Positions 8,158-16,996 of a DNA stretch of 64,000 bases are shown one piece after another. Every line of letters starts with the position of its first letter. Positions within the stretch are counted from its first letter, which is position 1. A model generated the notes under the pieces. That model saw only the letters and a list, made by a program, of their open reading frames with translations. It ran no database searches and was not told the origin of the DNA. The DNA comes from Betaproteobacteria bacterium (lineage in GTDB: Bacteria; Pseudomonadota; Gammaproteobacteria; Burkholderiales; Burkholderiaceae), in the NCBI GenBank assembly GCA_009927445.1, contig RFMZ01000219.1, forward strand, positions 62,001 to 126,000, written 5' to 3'. The translations under genes and the position numbers were made by a program.

Positions 8158-9330
8158 TTAAAGAGCGCATGTCCTAAAACCACAAAACATATCAAAACGG
8201 TCCGGGCCGAAGAAGTTACGAAACCCTGTCCGGCGTAACCGCGGTGGAGTAAACGAACTAAAACCCTTTAAAACACGGTAATTACCATCAAACCACGGCT
8301 TTGAATACTCGACGTAAGGGTCCGTAGAAAAACCAGGAAATGGTGCAAAAGTACTGCCTGTCCATTCCCACAACCCTGCCGGTTGCCATTGTGTCGATGG
8401 TTGATTCATTAAACTAAATAATTCATACTCAGTAGGCAACCGGCGCCTTGCCCACCGACAATAGTCTTGGGCAGCTAACTGGGATATATGCCGTACAGGT
8501 CTTGCTAAATCAATCTCTTGCCAGTCATCAAAATGCCGCTCATACCAATGCCCACTATCCTTTTTCCAATATGCTGGTTTTATTTGGCTATCACCAACAT
8601 GCAGTTGGTGTTCCACATACTCGAGATAATCCGCATTGAGGACGGGTAAGCTAGCTATCTGAAATTCCGGCACATGAACGCCATGCGACCATTTTTCGTT
8701 ATCAAAAATAAAACCGCTGTTTGGTTTCGCGCCAAGGATCAGTGAACCACTCGCTACCAATATATCCTCGGATTGATGCCCTAACTCCCCCGTCGAAAAA
8801 GAATTATTTGAGGTTGGTGGCTCATTATCCGGATCTGAACCTCCAAACCATGGATATCCTAAAGCCTGCCACATATAAGCAAAAGCTTCGTTATGCATAT
8901 CTTGATGAAAAATAACTAGCTGCACATAGTAGGCCTCTTGCTTAGAAAGACTACTCTGTAGCTTATCCTGGGTCTTTTGATAGATTGTCTCTAAGTAGGC
9001 TCTAATGCGGGAAATATCAGGTATTTCTATTTGCCAACGGTCCCGATGAGCAACTAATGCAGAGTTAAAAAGCTGATCTGCCTGATGAAGTATCGATAAA
9101 TTACTAAAATTACCTAAGCGGTGAGCCCACAGTTCATGAAACCAAGCTATATGGCCAAACTCCCAATACGGGGGATTTAACGTCGGGCTGTACAAGACAT
9201 TCTCTTGCCCAGGTTTGAGCGCGTCTAAAATATGCAATGTCAATCGATGCGACTCTTTTAACCACTCTGATAGGGTCTGCGCTTTTGGATACGGCGAATA
9301 CAGAGAGAAATCATGGGCCTCTAGTACCAT
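8158..9330 (-). CDS. senA: Selenoneine synthase SenA (EgtB-like nonheme iron enzyme)
   Basis: 390 residues in two domains: an N-terminal DinB-like helical domain and a C-terminal FGE/sulfatase-modifying-type domain (G-L-W-E-W-T-G-S-T-F-A). The three iron ligands are visible as H60 and H142-x3-H146-N-E, matching the H51/H134/H138 spacing of EgtB. SenA joins hercynine to the SenB selenosugar by oxidative C-Se bond formation and releases selenoneine. The choice of SenA over EgtB (ergothioneine, sulfur) rests on linkage to senC, senB and the selenium importer. First gene of the minus-strand operon; senC follows after 54 bases. Confidence 0.88.
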   Translation of the reverse strand: MVLEAHDFSLYSPYPKAQTLSEWLKESHRLTLHILDALKPGQENVLYSPTLNPPYWEFGHIAWFHELWAHRLGNFSNLSILHQADQLFNSALVAHRDRWQIEIPDISRIRAYLETIYQKTQDKLQSSLSKQEAYYVQLVIFHQDMHNEAFAYMWQALGYPWFGGSDPDNEPPTSNNSFSTGELGHQSEDILVASGSLILGAKPNSGFIFDNEKWSHGVHVPEFQIASLPVLNADYLEYVEHQLHVGDSQIKPAYWKKDSGHWYERHFDDWQEIDLARPVRHISQLAAQDYCRWARRRLPTEYELFSLMNQPSTQWQPAGLWEWTGSTFAPFPGFSTDPYVEYSKPWFDGNYRVLKGFSSFTPPRLRRTGFRNFFGPDRFDMFCGFRTCAL

Positions 9331-9459
9331 TCCAACTCGCTCAAATTCGCTTTTTGGTTCAACACTTGTTGGTTCAAAATATACACAACCTATTTTTATA
9401 GAAGAAAATACAGTCTCAACCCAGTAGTTTAGAACTATTCTATTAAACTAGTCTAATCT
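9331..9459. promoter_or_regulatory. Divergent promoter region between senA and the receptor-permease fusion/egtD
   Basis: 129-base gap between two divergent starts, so both promoters must lie here. Visible elements are a direct repeat TTGGTTCAA at 9354-9362 and 9369-9377 (15-base period), and a 7-bp inverted repeat TAGTTTA/TAAACTA at 9425-9431 and 9444-9450, ten bases before the plus-strand ATG. Either could bind a shared regulator coupling hercynine supply to selenium incorporation. No regulator gene lies in the locus. Confidence 0.5.
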
Positions 9460-11004
9460 ATGCTAAAACTTGATATATCTACAATCTTTTTCAATAAAAA
9501 TCATGTTCTGTGGCTAGCCCTGCAATGGTCTGCTTGCGTTATAGGTTTTCTGCCGCGTTTTGATGTGTCAGCCCAACCTATCGAAAAAATTACCGTTGCC
9601 AGTAAACGCTTTACCGAGTCCTATCTGCTAGCTGAAATAATCAGCCAAACTCTGGAAAATAAAACACCCTACCAAGTTAGTCGTAAACCTGGACTCGGCA
9701 ATACTGCAATTTTGTTTAGCGCGCTCAAGCAAGGAGAGATTGATATTTATCCAGAGTATGTCGGCACAATTACCAAAGAAATACTCAAAGATCCGAACTT
9801 AAAGTCTATCGATCAAATTAACCGCCAGTTACTCCCCCTTAATATCCAAGCTGGTGTCTTCCTGGGCTTTCATAATTCGTATGCATTAGCGATGAAAAAG
9901 GATCTAGCAACCCAACTCAATATTTTGAGAATCAGTGATCTAGTAAAACACCCTCAGCTTAAAATTGGTTTATCCCACGAATTTTTGGGTAGACAGGACG
10001 GCTGGCCAGCAATCAAAAAAAATTATCAGCTCAATTTTGCAAAAGTGATCGGACTTGATCATGGCTTTAGCTACCAAGCTCTTGAAAAAAATCAAGTAGA
10101 GGTGATCGATGCCTATACTACCGACGCTGGTCTAGTTAATCCGAATGTCGTCCTATTGCAAGATGATCAACATTTTTTCCCGTCTTATGACGCCTTATTG
10201 CTCTATCGGATCTCATCTCTTGAAAGTAAAAACATTGCCCTCGAAGCTATCCAAAATCTGACTCAAAAAATTACGCAAATAGATATCCAAAAAATGAACT
10301 ACGCGATAGAGCTTCAAGGGCAATCGATCGAAAATGTCGCTAAAACGTTTGTCTCAGGTCAACGAAACCTTGATAAACCATCGACTTTTTTCCAGCAAAT
10401 TTTTGCGGATGATTTTATTCGGATTAGTTTAGAACATAGTGCCCTCGTTATTACCTCATTACTCTTAGCCATGTTCATTGGCATACCAATCGGTATCGTT
10501 GTCTTTTGTAAGCCCCAAATTGGTCATCCAATCTTGTATATTTCTGGTATCTTACAAACAATCCCATCTCTAGCACTGTTGGCTTTTTTAATCACCATCT
10601 TCCAAACAATTGGAGCTATCCCAGCAATCACAGCTCTCTCACTCTACGCACTTCTTCCGATTATTGAAAATACTAATGCTGGACTTTGTCAAGTCAACCC
10701 AGCACTCAAAGAGTCCGCTAAGGCTCTGGGCGCAAGTTTTTGGGTTTGCCTTTTCAAAATAGAATTACCAGCATCCACTCCAACAATTATTAGCGGTATC
10801 AAAATAGCTGCAATTACTGCCACCGGAACAGCTACGATTGCAGCATTCGTAGGAGCAGGTGGTTATGGTGAGAGAATCGCGCAAGGTTTAGCTACAAATA
10901 ATACGCAAACGATGCTTGCAGGTGCAATACCTGCGGCACTGTTTGCGATGCTCATGCAAATAATGATTAGCCAATGTGGTCGTTATCTTAGTCGCCTCAA
11001 TTAA
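9460..11004 (+). CDS. Betaine/ergothioneine-type ABC transporter, receptor-permease fusion protein
   Basis: 514 residues. A hydrophobic N-terminal signal or anchor (about residues 14-38) precedes an OpuAC/ProX-type binding domain (A-S-K-R-F-T-E-S-Y near residue 47 to about 300), then a permease domain from about 318 to the end with the EAA loop (E-S-A-K-A-L-G-A) and F-V-G-A-G-G-Y-G. Known ergothioneine importers (EgtU) fuse the same two domains in the opposite order. No ATPase gene is adjacent, so it must share one from elsewhere. Next to egtD it could import hercynine, ergothioneine, selenoneine or a betaine precursor; this is inference. No ribosome site is obvious before the ATG. Confidence 0.82.
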   Translation: MLKLDISTIFFNKNHVLWLALQWSACVIGFLPRFDVSAQPIEKITVASKRFTESYLLAEIISQTLENKTPYQVSRKPGLGNTAILFSALKQGEIDIYPEYVGTITKEILKDPNLKSIDQINRQLLPLNIQAGVFLGFHNSYALAMKKDLATQLNILRISDLVKHPQLKIGLSHEFLGRQDGWPAIKKNYQLNFAKVIGLDHGFSYQALEKNQVEVIDAYTTDAGLVNPNVVLLQDDQHFFPSYDALLLYRISSLESKNIALEAIQNLTQKITQIDIQKMNYAIELQGQSIENVAKTFVSGQRNLDKPSTFFQQIFADDFIRISLEHSALVITSLLLAMFIGIPIGIVVFCKPQIGHPILYISGILQTIPSLALLAFLITIFQTIGAIPAITALSLYALLPIIENTNAGLCQVNPALKESAKALGASFWVCLFKIELPASTPTIISGIKIAAITATGTATIAAFVGAGGYGERIAQGLATNNTQTMLAGAIPAALFAMLMQIMISQCGRYLSRLN

Positions 11005-11020
11005 TTAAAAGGTTATACCT

Positions 11021-11971
11021 ATGTCAGAACTCGTCTCTTTTCACGAAATACAAACAACCGACTCTGAGGCATTAAAAAATGAAATCACCAATAGCCTGCT
11101 ACAAAAAAATGCCAGCTTATCTCCCAAGTTCTTATATGACAATCTGGGCTCGCATCTCTTTAATGCAATTACTCTCCTACCAGAATACTATCCAACTAGA
11201 ACAGAAGAGCTGATCTTTAAAGAATATGCCGACTCCATCACCCAAACCGTTGGTACAAATCGTATTCTCATTGATCTAGGGGCTGGTAACTGCCAAAAAG
11301 CTGCGCAACTCTTCTCTAAACTAACGCCCACACATTATTTTGCTCTCGATATTTCGGTTCAATACCTGCGCGAAATACTTCCTAAACTCCAAGGCCAATA
11401 TCCTCAAATTCAAATGGCTGGAGTGGGCGTCGACTTTTCAAAAAAGCTCATTCTACCCAATGCGGTTCCAGAATCTGAAAGAATATTTTTCTACCCAGGA
11501 TCTAGTCTTGGTAATTTTTCTACTATTGAAGCTATCGAATTTTTAAAACAAATCAAAGAGCAAACCTGTCATGGCGGCCTTTTATTTGGTATAGATCTCA
11601 TGAAAGAAGCGCCAATTCTTTATCAAGCCTATGATGACCCCCTTCAAGTTACCGCCGCTTTTAATCTCAACATACTACGCGTGGTTAACCATCTCATAGG
11701 CGCTAACTTTGCGGTACAAAACTTTAGCCATCAAATTGTTATTAATGAAGAGCTCATGCGAGTCGAGCTGTACTTAGAATCCCTCAAGAATCAAGTTGTA
11801 AGTTGGCCAGGCCATGAGCGGGTATTCCAAGTCGGCGAAAGAATTCATACTGAGAACTCCCACAAATATACGCTCAATTCGATTGAAACGATATTAGAAG
11901 CAGCAGGACTTCAATCACAAAAAATTTGGCAAGATCCCAAAAATTGGTTTGCTGTTATCTATGCAAAATAA
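11021..11971 (+). CDS. egtD: L-histidine N-alpha-methyltransferase EgtD
   Basis: 316 residues, the usual length of EgtD (about 320). The SAM-binding motif reads L-I-D-L-G-A-G-N-C; the N-terminal segment S-P-K-F-L-Y-D-N-L-G-S-H-L-F-N and L-P-E-Y-Y-P-T-R-T-E are family hallmarks. The enzyme trimethylates histidine to hercynine, the acceptor for sulfur (EgtB) or selenium (SenA). It follows the receptor-permease fusion by 16 bases and is co-transcribed with it, divergent from senA, so hercynine made here is probably used for selenoneine. Confidence 0.92.
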   Translation: MSELVSFHEIQTTDSEALKNEITNSLLQKNASLSPKFLYDNLGSHLFNAITLLPEYYPTRTEELIFKEYADSITQTVGTNRILIDLGAGNCQKAAQLFSKLTPTHYFALDISVQYLREILPKLQGQYPQIQMAGVGVDFSKKLILPNAVPESERIFFYPGSSLGNFSTIEAIEFLKQIKEQTCHGGLLFGIDLMKEAPILYQAYDDPLQVTAAFNLNILRVVNHLIGANFAVQNFSHQIVINEELMRVELYLESLKNQVVSWPGHERVFQVGERIHTENSHKYTLNSIETILEAAGLQSQKIWQDPKNWFAVIYAK

Positions 11972-11990
11972 TTCTCTTTGCAAATCACCA

Positions 11991-12028
11991 AAAAAAAGCA
12001 TGCTATTTTTCGATAGCATGCTTTGTTA
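11991..12028. terminator. Bidirectional intrinsic terminator after egtD
   Basis: A perfect 12-bp stem (AAAGCATGCTAT at 11995-12006, ATAGCATGCTTT at 12013-12024) with a 6-base loop, flanked by an A-tract on the left and a T-rich right side. It lies between the convergent egtD and Bug receptor genes and can act in both directions. Confidence 0.85.
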
Positions 12029-12053
12029 TTACTAAGTAAGTTTCAAAAAAACT

Positions 12054-13028
12054 CTAATTTAATTTTCCAATGGCCCGAATAACTTTTAGCATACGATCAC
12101 CATCTTCTTTGGCAAACTTTTTAAATTCAACAATATCCCGGTAGTCAAAAAGCATCCCACGTTGTTCCATCACAGGCTCAATTAGCCCAGTTTGAACTGC
12201 TTCTTGGACAGCCTTACGCAGCGTATTAACAATCTCAACAGGCGTATTTTCTGGCACAAATAGCCCATTCCAAATATTATATTCAGCATCAAAACCAGCC
12301 TCACGATATGTCGGTATATTAGGTAAGGATTTTAATCTTTTTGGACCGGAAACAGCTAGTGGACGTACCTTTCCAGAGGCAATCTGGGCCAATGCAACAG
12401 ATGGAAAATTAGTTGTCATTTCAACTTGTCCACCTAATAAAGCGAGCATCGAAGGACCACCACCACCAAATGGTACTTGCGTCATTTGCACCCCAGCAGC
12501 ATGGGTTAACATTTCTACCGATAGATGAATGGGGCCAAAGTTTCCTGAAGATGAGTAATTAATCGTATTGGGCTTTTCTTTAGCGGTTTTCACTAAGTCC
12601 CCTAAGGTTTTCCATGGAGATTCTGTTTTAACTAACAAAATCATCGGGTCATTCGAAATCATTGCGACCGGCTCTAACTGGCTCACCTCGTATAAGGATG
12701 CTTTACCTTGGATGCGCTCAGACTCTGGAGAAACCATCAACGAGGATAAGCCCATCAATAATGTATATCCATCCGGTTTAGATTTTGCTACAAACGAATT
12801 ACCAATTTGACCGGCAACCCCTGGTTTAAAGTTGAGTATCACCGGTTGCTTTAATACCTTCGTCAAAGCATCTGCCAGAACCCGAGCATTGGCATCTGAA
12901 GATCCACCTGGCGGATTGGGTACTACTAATGTGATCGGTCTTGATGGATAAACATCCTGCGCATAGGCGCTCAATATGTTTAAAAAAATTACTAAAAAAG
13001 CGCATAAAACTTTACGCTGAAATATCAT
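12054..13028 (-). CDS. Bug-family (TctC) periplasmic solute receptor
   Basis: 324 residues; signal peptide ending at A-Y-A-Q, then the family start Y-P-S-R-P-I and the ligand loop P-P-G-G-S-S-D-A-N. The segment K-P-D-G-Y-T-L-L is also diagnostic. Bug proteins bind carboxylates or small aromatics in the periplasm, classically for TctAB transporters; no TctA or TctB is encoded in the window. Single gene between two terminators. Ligand unknown. Confidence 0.88.
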   Translation of the reverse strand: MIFQRKVLCAFLVIFLNILSAYAQDVYPSRPITLVVPNPPGGSSDANARVLADALTKVLKQPVILNFKPGVAGQIGNSFVAKSKPDGYTLLMGLSSLMVSPESERIQGKASLYEVSQLEPVAMISNDPMILLVKTESPWKTLGDLVKTAKEKPNTINYSSSGNFGPIHLSVEMLTHAAGVQMTQVPFGGGGPSMLALLGGQVEMTTNFPSVALAQIASGKVRPLAVSGPKRLKSLPNIPTYREAGFDAEYNIWNGLFVPENTPVEIVNTLRKAVQEAVQTGLIEPVMEQRGMLFDYRDIVEFKKFAKEDGDRMLKVIRAIGKLN

Positions 13029-13137
13029 GATTATGTTTCCCTTTAATATGATGCATTTAAATTGTACATTGAGTAACGCAAGCTCAACAAACTAGCAAGA
13101 GTATATCTTGAATAGGTTGGTTCTTACCAATGCAATT

Positions 13138-13177
13138 ATAAAAAAATCTCTAGTCCATCAAAGATAAATAGAGATTT
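13138..13177 (-). terminator. Intrinsic terminator after the Bug receptor gene at 13214-14209
   Basis: Read on the minus strand, AAATCTCT (13177-13170) pairs with AGAGATTT (13151-13144) around an 18-base loop and is followed by a run of seven T. It sits about 40 bases after the stop codon of the Bug receptor gene. Confidence 0.6.
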
Positions 13178-13213
13178 AAAACGAGAGATTTTTCCTGCCT
13201 ACTTTGAATTAGA

Positions 13214-14209
13214 CTAATTGTTAATGCTAATCTTGCCTTTTTTGGCCGTTTCAGTCAAGGTTTTCAAATCCGTCGATATTTGTTTTAATAGTTCATCCCC
13301 GGGGCCGCCGACCGGAATTGCGTAACTTGCTCGATACCGATCAATTAAATCAGGCGTTTTTAAGGCCTCACTAATTGCCGCATTGAGCTTTTGGACAATT
13401 GCTTTGGGCGTATTTGCCGGAGCAGCGATACCCCACCAGGCGCTCGGCTTAAATTGTGGATAACCGGACTCTGTAAAAGTTGCAATTTCAGGTGTGGATT
13501 CAAACCTTTCAGGGGAACTAATTGCTAAGGCTTTAATCCGGTTTTGTTTGATAAACGGCACAGCTGAAGGTAATGTATCAATCATAAAATCAATCTCACC
13601 AGCCATGAGCGCAGTGATCGCGGGCAAACTCCCTTTGTAAGGAACATGTACAGTTTCAATTGCAGTTGTGTCGGAAAAAGACGCGGCTAAGAGATGCGCA
13701 AAGCTTCCCATGCCATAGGATCCATAGGTTAATTTACCAGGACGGGCTTTAGCATACTCTACGAACTCTTTGACATTATTTATTGGTAACTTTGGATTAA
13801 TGATCAGAACCATGTATGTCTTACAAATCAGGGAGACATGGGCATAGTCTTTAATCGAGTCATACGGTAATTTTTCGTGCACAGCAGCGTTACTTGCAAA
13901 AGTACCAACCGTTCCAAATAAGATCGTGTAGCCATCTGGATTCGCTTTAGCCCCAGCCTCCATCGCAATAATTCCTGAGGCGCCTGGTTTATTGTCAATA
14001 AAAAAGGTCTGCTTTAAGGTATCCGTTAATCTTTGCGCTAGCGGCCTAATAATAATGTCAGAGGCCCCGCCAGGTGCAGTAGTTACTAAAATACGAACCG
14101 GGCGATCCGGATAATTTTTCGAAGCCACATCGGGTGCTTGAGCAAACGCCAAACCCACTTGCATTAAAAAAATGATTACAAGTTGCTTTCCTAAAACTAA
14201 ACGCTTCAT
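13214..14209 (-). CDS. Bug-family (TctC) periplasmic solute receptor
   Basis: 331 residues with signal peptide (cleavage near F-A-Q-A), then N-Y-P-D-R-P-V-R and the pocket loop A-P-G-G-A-S-D-I-I. It ends 81 bases upstream (on its strand, downstream of) the molybdenum hydroxylase pair, in the same direction, so it may deliver the substrate of that enzyme; the two could be one operon with an internal gap. Ligand unknown. Confidence 0.87.
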   Translation of the reverse strand: MKRLVLGKQLVIIFLMQVGLAFAQAPDVASKNYPDRPVRILVTTAPGGASDIIIRPLAQRLTDTLKQTFFIDNKPGASGIIAMEAGAKANPDGYTILFGTVGTFASNAAVHEKLPYDSIKDYAHVSLICKTYMVLIINPKLPINNVKEFVEYAKARPGKLTYGSYGMGSFAHLLAASFSDTTAIETVHVPYKGSLPAITALMAGEIDFMIDTLPSAVPFIKQNRIKALAISSPERFESTPEIATFTESGYPQFKPSAWWGIAAPANTPKAIVQKLNAAISEALKTPDLIDRYRASYAIPVGGPGDELLKQISTDLKTLTETAKKGKISINN

Positions 14210-14290
14210 TTACTGTCTCCTATTTATTATCTTTTTGTTATAAATAAACTAACCTAAGAGTTACATAGTCCTATCAATTTGTCAATTACT

Positions 14291-16504
14291 CTATGTCATC
14301 ACTTGATTTTTAATCGGCAAATCTCTAATAAACTTGCCAGTTGCCAAACTCAATGCATTAACAACCGCCGGTGCAACAACCGCGATAGTTGGCTCACCAA
14401 TTCCACCCCAAACACTTCCGCCAGTGGGCGCAATATATGTTTCAACTTTGGGCATCTCTGCTAAACGCAATACTCGGTAATTATCAAAATTCGTTTGTTT
14501 AATACGCCCTCTTTCAACGGTGCACTCGCCCCACATTACCGCAGATAAACCATAAACAATTGACCCCTCAACCTGCGCAGCAATTTGACCAGGATTAACC
14601 GCATAACCACAATCAACCGCTAAAACAACGCGGTGAACTTTAACTTCTCCTGATTTTTTATTTAATGAAAGTTCAACTACGGCAGCTGAATAAGCAGCAT
14701 AACTCATGAACTGTGCAATGCCCCTAAATACCCCCTTCGGAAGTGGCTTACCCCAGCCAGCTTTTTCAGCTGCAAGATTAAGAATGGCTAATTGTTTTGG
14801 TAAGCGAGTAATCGATCTTCTAAACTCTAAAGAATCTTGCGCAGCAGCCCGAGCTATCTCCTCAATAAATGTCTCCATATAGAAAGCATTTTGAGGAATA
14901 TTGACGCCCCGCCATGTACCAACCGGCACATGTGTATTACGCATCGCATATTCAATGAGAAGGTTCGGAACTTGATAGACTAGCTGCTGATCACTCTTAG
15001 GATCTCCCTGCCAGCCCTGCACTTGCGAATTGTCCTTAAAGCCAACCAAGTTCTCATTGGGATTACGCCAGGCATAAATTGACTGACCAGACAAACGGAC
15101 GTGCATACCTATCAAACGATTATTTGCATCAAGTCCAGCCGTCATCTTACACATGGAAATAGGACGGTACTGCCCATGCGTCATGTCCTCTTCACGTGTC
15201 CAAATCATCTTAATTGGAATACCGGGCATCTGTTGAGCAATTTGGACTGCGTACACAACGTAGTCAGATACGCGACCTCGACGACCAAACCCACCTCCAG
15301 GGTCAAAACGATGCACAATACATTTTTCAATTGCAATGCCACTTGTTCTAGAAGTCGCCAATAAAGCCCCCTCTGGATCTTGTGTGGGTACCCAAATTTC
15401 GGCACGATCTGTCGTCACCATCGCGGTACAATTCATCGGCTCCATCGTGGCATGGGCCAAAAATGGAGCGCTGTATGTCGCTTCAACTTGCTTTACAGAC
15501 CCCGCAATCGCTGAGATAGCATTGCCCTCATCCCGAAAACTAAAAAGGCCAGTTTTCGTAGTAAGTCCAGTACGTAAGTAGGCGGCAATCGTACTACTCG
15601 ATTTAAGATGTAAATCCCCCTCATCCCAGCTCGGTATGACTTTTTCAGAGGCAGCCTTTGCGTGCCACCAAGTATCTGCAATCACTGTAAACGCGTGATC
15701 ACCAATCACCGCAATTTTTTTCACACCCGGCATACTCGATGCCAACGTAGCATCGATCTTTAATAACTTGGCCCCAAAAATTGGGCTGGCAATTAAAATC
15801 GCATTTAACATCCCCGGTAGTTTGACGTCAACGGCATAGGTTTTACTACCGTCTAATTTATCAAAAGTATCAATGCGCTTTACAGACTTACCAATTAATT
15901 TCCACTCCTCAGGTTTTTTTAAGATTAATCCCTTAGAATCAGGCGGTGTCACTTTGGCGGCCGCATCCGCTAGCTTACCGTAACTGATTTGTCGGCCAGA
16001 ACCTGTATGCGTGATCAGGCTATTCGCCACACTCAACTCCGAAAGTGGCACCTTCCACTCTTGAGCAGCAGCTTGTAAAAGCATGAGTCTAGCTGCAGCT
16101 CCAGCACGCCGGACAACATCCTGCGAAAAACGAATTCCAAAGCTACCAACCGTTAGCATCTGACCCCAAGCGTTTTTGCGTTTTAAATTATCTTGGGGTG
16201 ATACGCGCTCCGTTGTTACTTTGGACCAATCACAATCTAATTCTTCTGCAACTAATTGGGCTAAGCCTGTTAAAGTCCCCTGCCCCATTTCAGTCCTAGC
16301 CATCCGAATGATCACCGTATCGTCTGGCTTAATAACTATCCAAGCGTTCATTTCAGGGACAAAACTTGCATCGGCTCTGGCAATTTGGGGTAGATAAAGC
16401 CCTAAAATTAAACCACTACCTCCAACCGCTGTCTGAATTAAAAAATTTCGCCGCCCTGCATGGTGTGTCCTCGAATATCTTTTTTCCACGAAGCTATCTT
16501 TCAT
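14291..16504 (-). CDS. Molybdopterin-binding subunit of an isoquinoline-oxidoreductase/aldehyde-dehydrogenase-type hydroxylase
   Basis: 737 residues, xanthine-dehydrogenase family, IorB-like. A twin-arginine signal (R18-R19-N-F-L followed by a hydrophobic stretch) indicates export of the folded holoenzyme. Cofactor-binding segments include E-M-G-Q-G near residue 72 and G-G-G-F-G-R-R-G; the catalytic base Glu is E704 in G-I-G-E-P-T. Such enzymes hydroxylate N-heterocycles or oxidise aldehydes and pass electrons to the 2Fe-2S subunit encoded immediately upstream, then usually to a cytochrome c. No cytochrome subunit or XdhC-type maturation gene is adjacent. Substrate unknown. Confidence 0.88.
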   Translation of the reverse strand: MKDSFVEKRYSRTHHAGRRNFLIQTAVGGSGLILGLYLPQIARADASFVPEMNAWIVIKPDDTVIIRMARTEMGQGTLTGLAQLVAEELDCDWSKVTTERVSPQDNLKRKNAWGQMLTVGSFGIRFSQDVVRRAGAAARLMLLQAAAQEWKVPLSELSVANSLITHTGSGRQISYGKLADAAAKVTPPDSKGLILKKPEEWKLIGKSVKRIDTFDKLDGSKTYAVDVKLPGMLNAILIASPIFGAKLLKIDATLASSMPGVKKIAVIGDHAFTVIADTWWHAKAASEKVIPSWDEGDLHLKSSSTIAAYLRTGLTTKTGLFSFRDEGNAISAIAGSVKQVEATYSAPFLAHATMEPMNCTAMVTTDRAEIWVPTQDPEGALLATSRTSGIAIEKCIVHRFDPGGGFGRRGRVSDYVVYAVQIAQQMPGIPIKMIWTREEDMTHGQYRPISMCKMTAGLDANNRLIGMHVRLSGQSIYAWRNPNENLVGFKDNSQVQGWQGDPKSDQQLVYQVPNLLIEYAMRNTHVPVGTWRGVNIPQNAFYMETFIEEIARAAAQDSLEFRRSITRLPKQLAILNLAAEKAGWGKPLPKGVFRGIAQFMSYAAYSAAVVELSLNKKSGEVKVHRVVLAVDCGYAVNPGQIAAQVEGSIVYGLSAVMWGECTVERGRIKQTNFDNYRVLRLAEMPKVETYIAPTGGSVWGGIGEPTIAVVAPAVVNALSLATGKFIRDLPIKNQVMT

Positions 16505-16525
16505 CGGATATTCCTTAATCGTAGA

Positions 16526-16996
16526 TTAAACATTTGCAGGTTTTTTTGCTAAGCCAACAGCAACATGGATCGCTTCTCTGATACGTTGATAGGTCCCACA
16601 CCGACAAATATTCGTCATCGCGTCGTCAATATCTCGATTTGTGGCGTTGGGTTTTCTTTTTAAGAGATCGGCGGCCGCCATAATTTGCCCAGATTGACAA
16701 TAGCCACATTGGGGGACATCAACCTCCGCCCAAGCTTTTTGGACAGGATGTGATCGATTTTCTGACAACCCCTCAATCGTGGTGATTTGATCACCATTTT
16801 TAAGCATCGAAAACTTATAAATGCAAGATCGCATCAGTTGGCCATTTAGGTAAACACTGCAAGCACCACACTGCGCAATGCCACAACCAAATTTAGTGCC
16901 TGTTAAGCCAATCTGCTCTCTAATCACCCATAATAAGGGCGTATCTGGCTCAACCTGAACGTCAAAGCTTCGTCCGTTTACTATTAGTTTAGTCAT
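16526..16996 (-). CDS. 2Fe-2S subunit of the molybdenum hydroxylase (IorA-like)
   Basis: 156 residues from the ATG at 16996, chosen over an upstream in-frame TTG because GGAG lies six bases ahead of it. Plant-type cluster ligands C38, C43, C46 and C58 and the second cluster C97-x2-C100 with C131-x-C133 are all present, so two 2Fe-2S centres form. It transfers electrons from the molybdopterin subunit, encoded 21 bases downstream. It has no signal peptide and probably leaves the cell with its Tat-tagged partner. Confidence 0.9.
   Translation of the reverse strand: MTKLIVNGRSFDVQVEPDTPLLWVIREQIGLTGTKFGCGIAQCGACSVYLNGQLMRSCIYKFSMLKNGDQITTIEGLSENRSHPVQKAWAEVDVPQCGYCQSGQIMAAADLLKRKPNATNRDIDDAMTNICRCGTYQRIREAIHVAVGLAKKPANV

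Noticed and set aside
8158-9330. EgtB (ergothioneine) instead of SenA
   Set aside because: The iron ligands do not separate the two, but direct linkage to selD, a SenB-type glycosyltransferase and a selenium-type importer favours SenA. A tree would settle it.
9354-9377. GGTTCAA words as a tRNA T-loop
   Set aside because: No acceptor stem, anticodon arm or CCA end can be folded around them; they form a direct repeat in a promoter region.
15101-15681. Several antisense reading frames inside the molybdenum hydroxylase gene
   Set aside because: They are shadows of a well-supported 737-residue protein and show no domain pattern.
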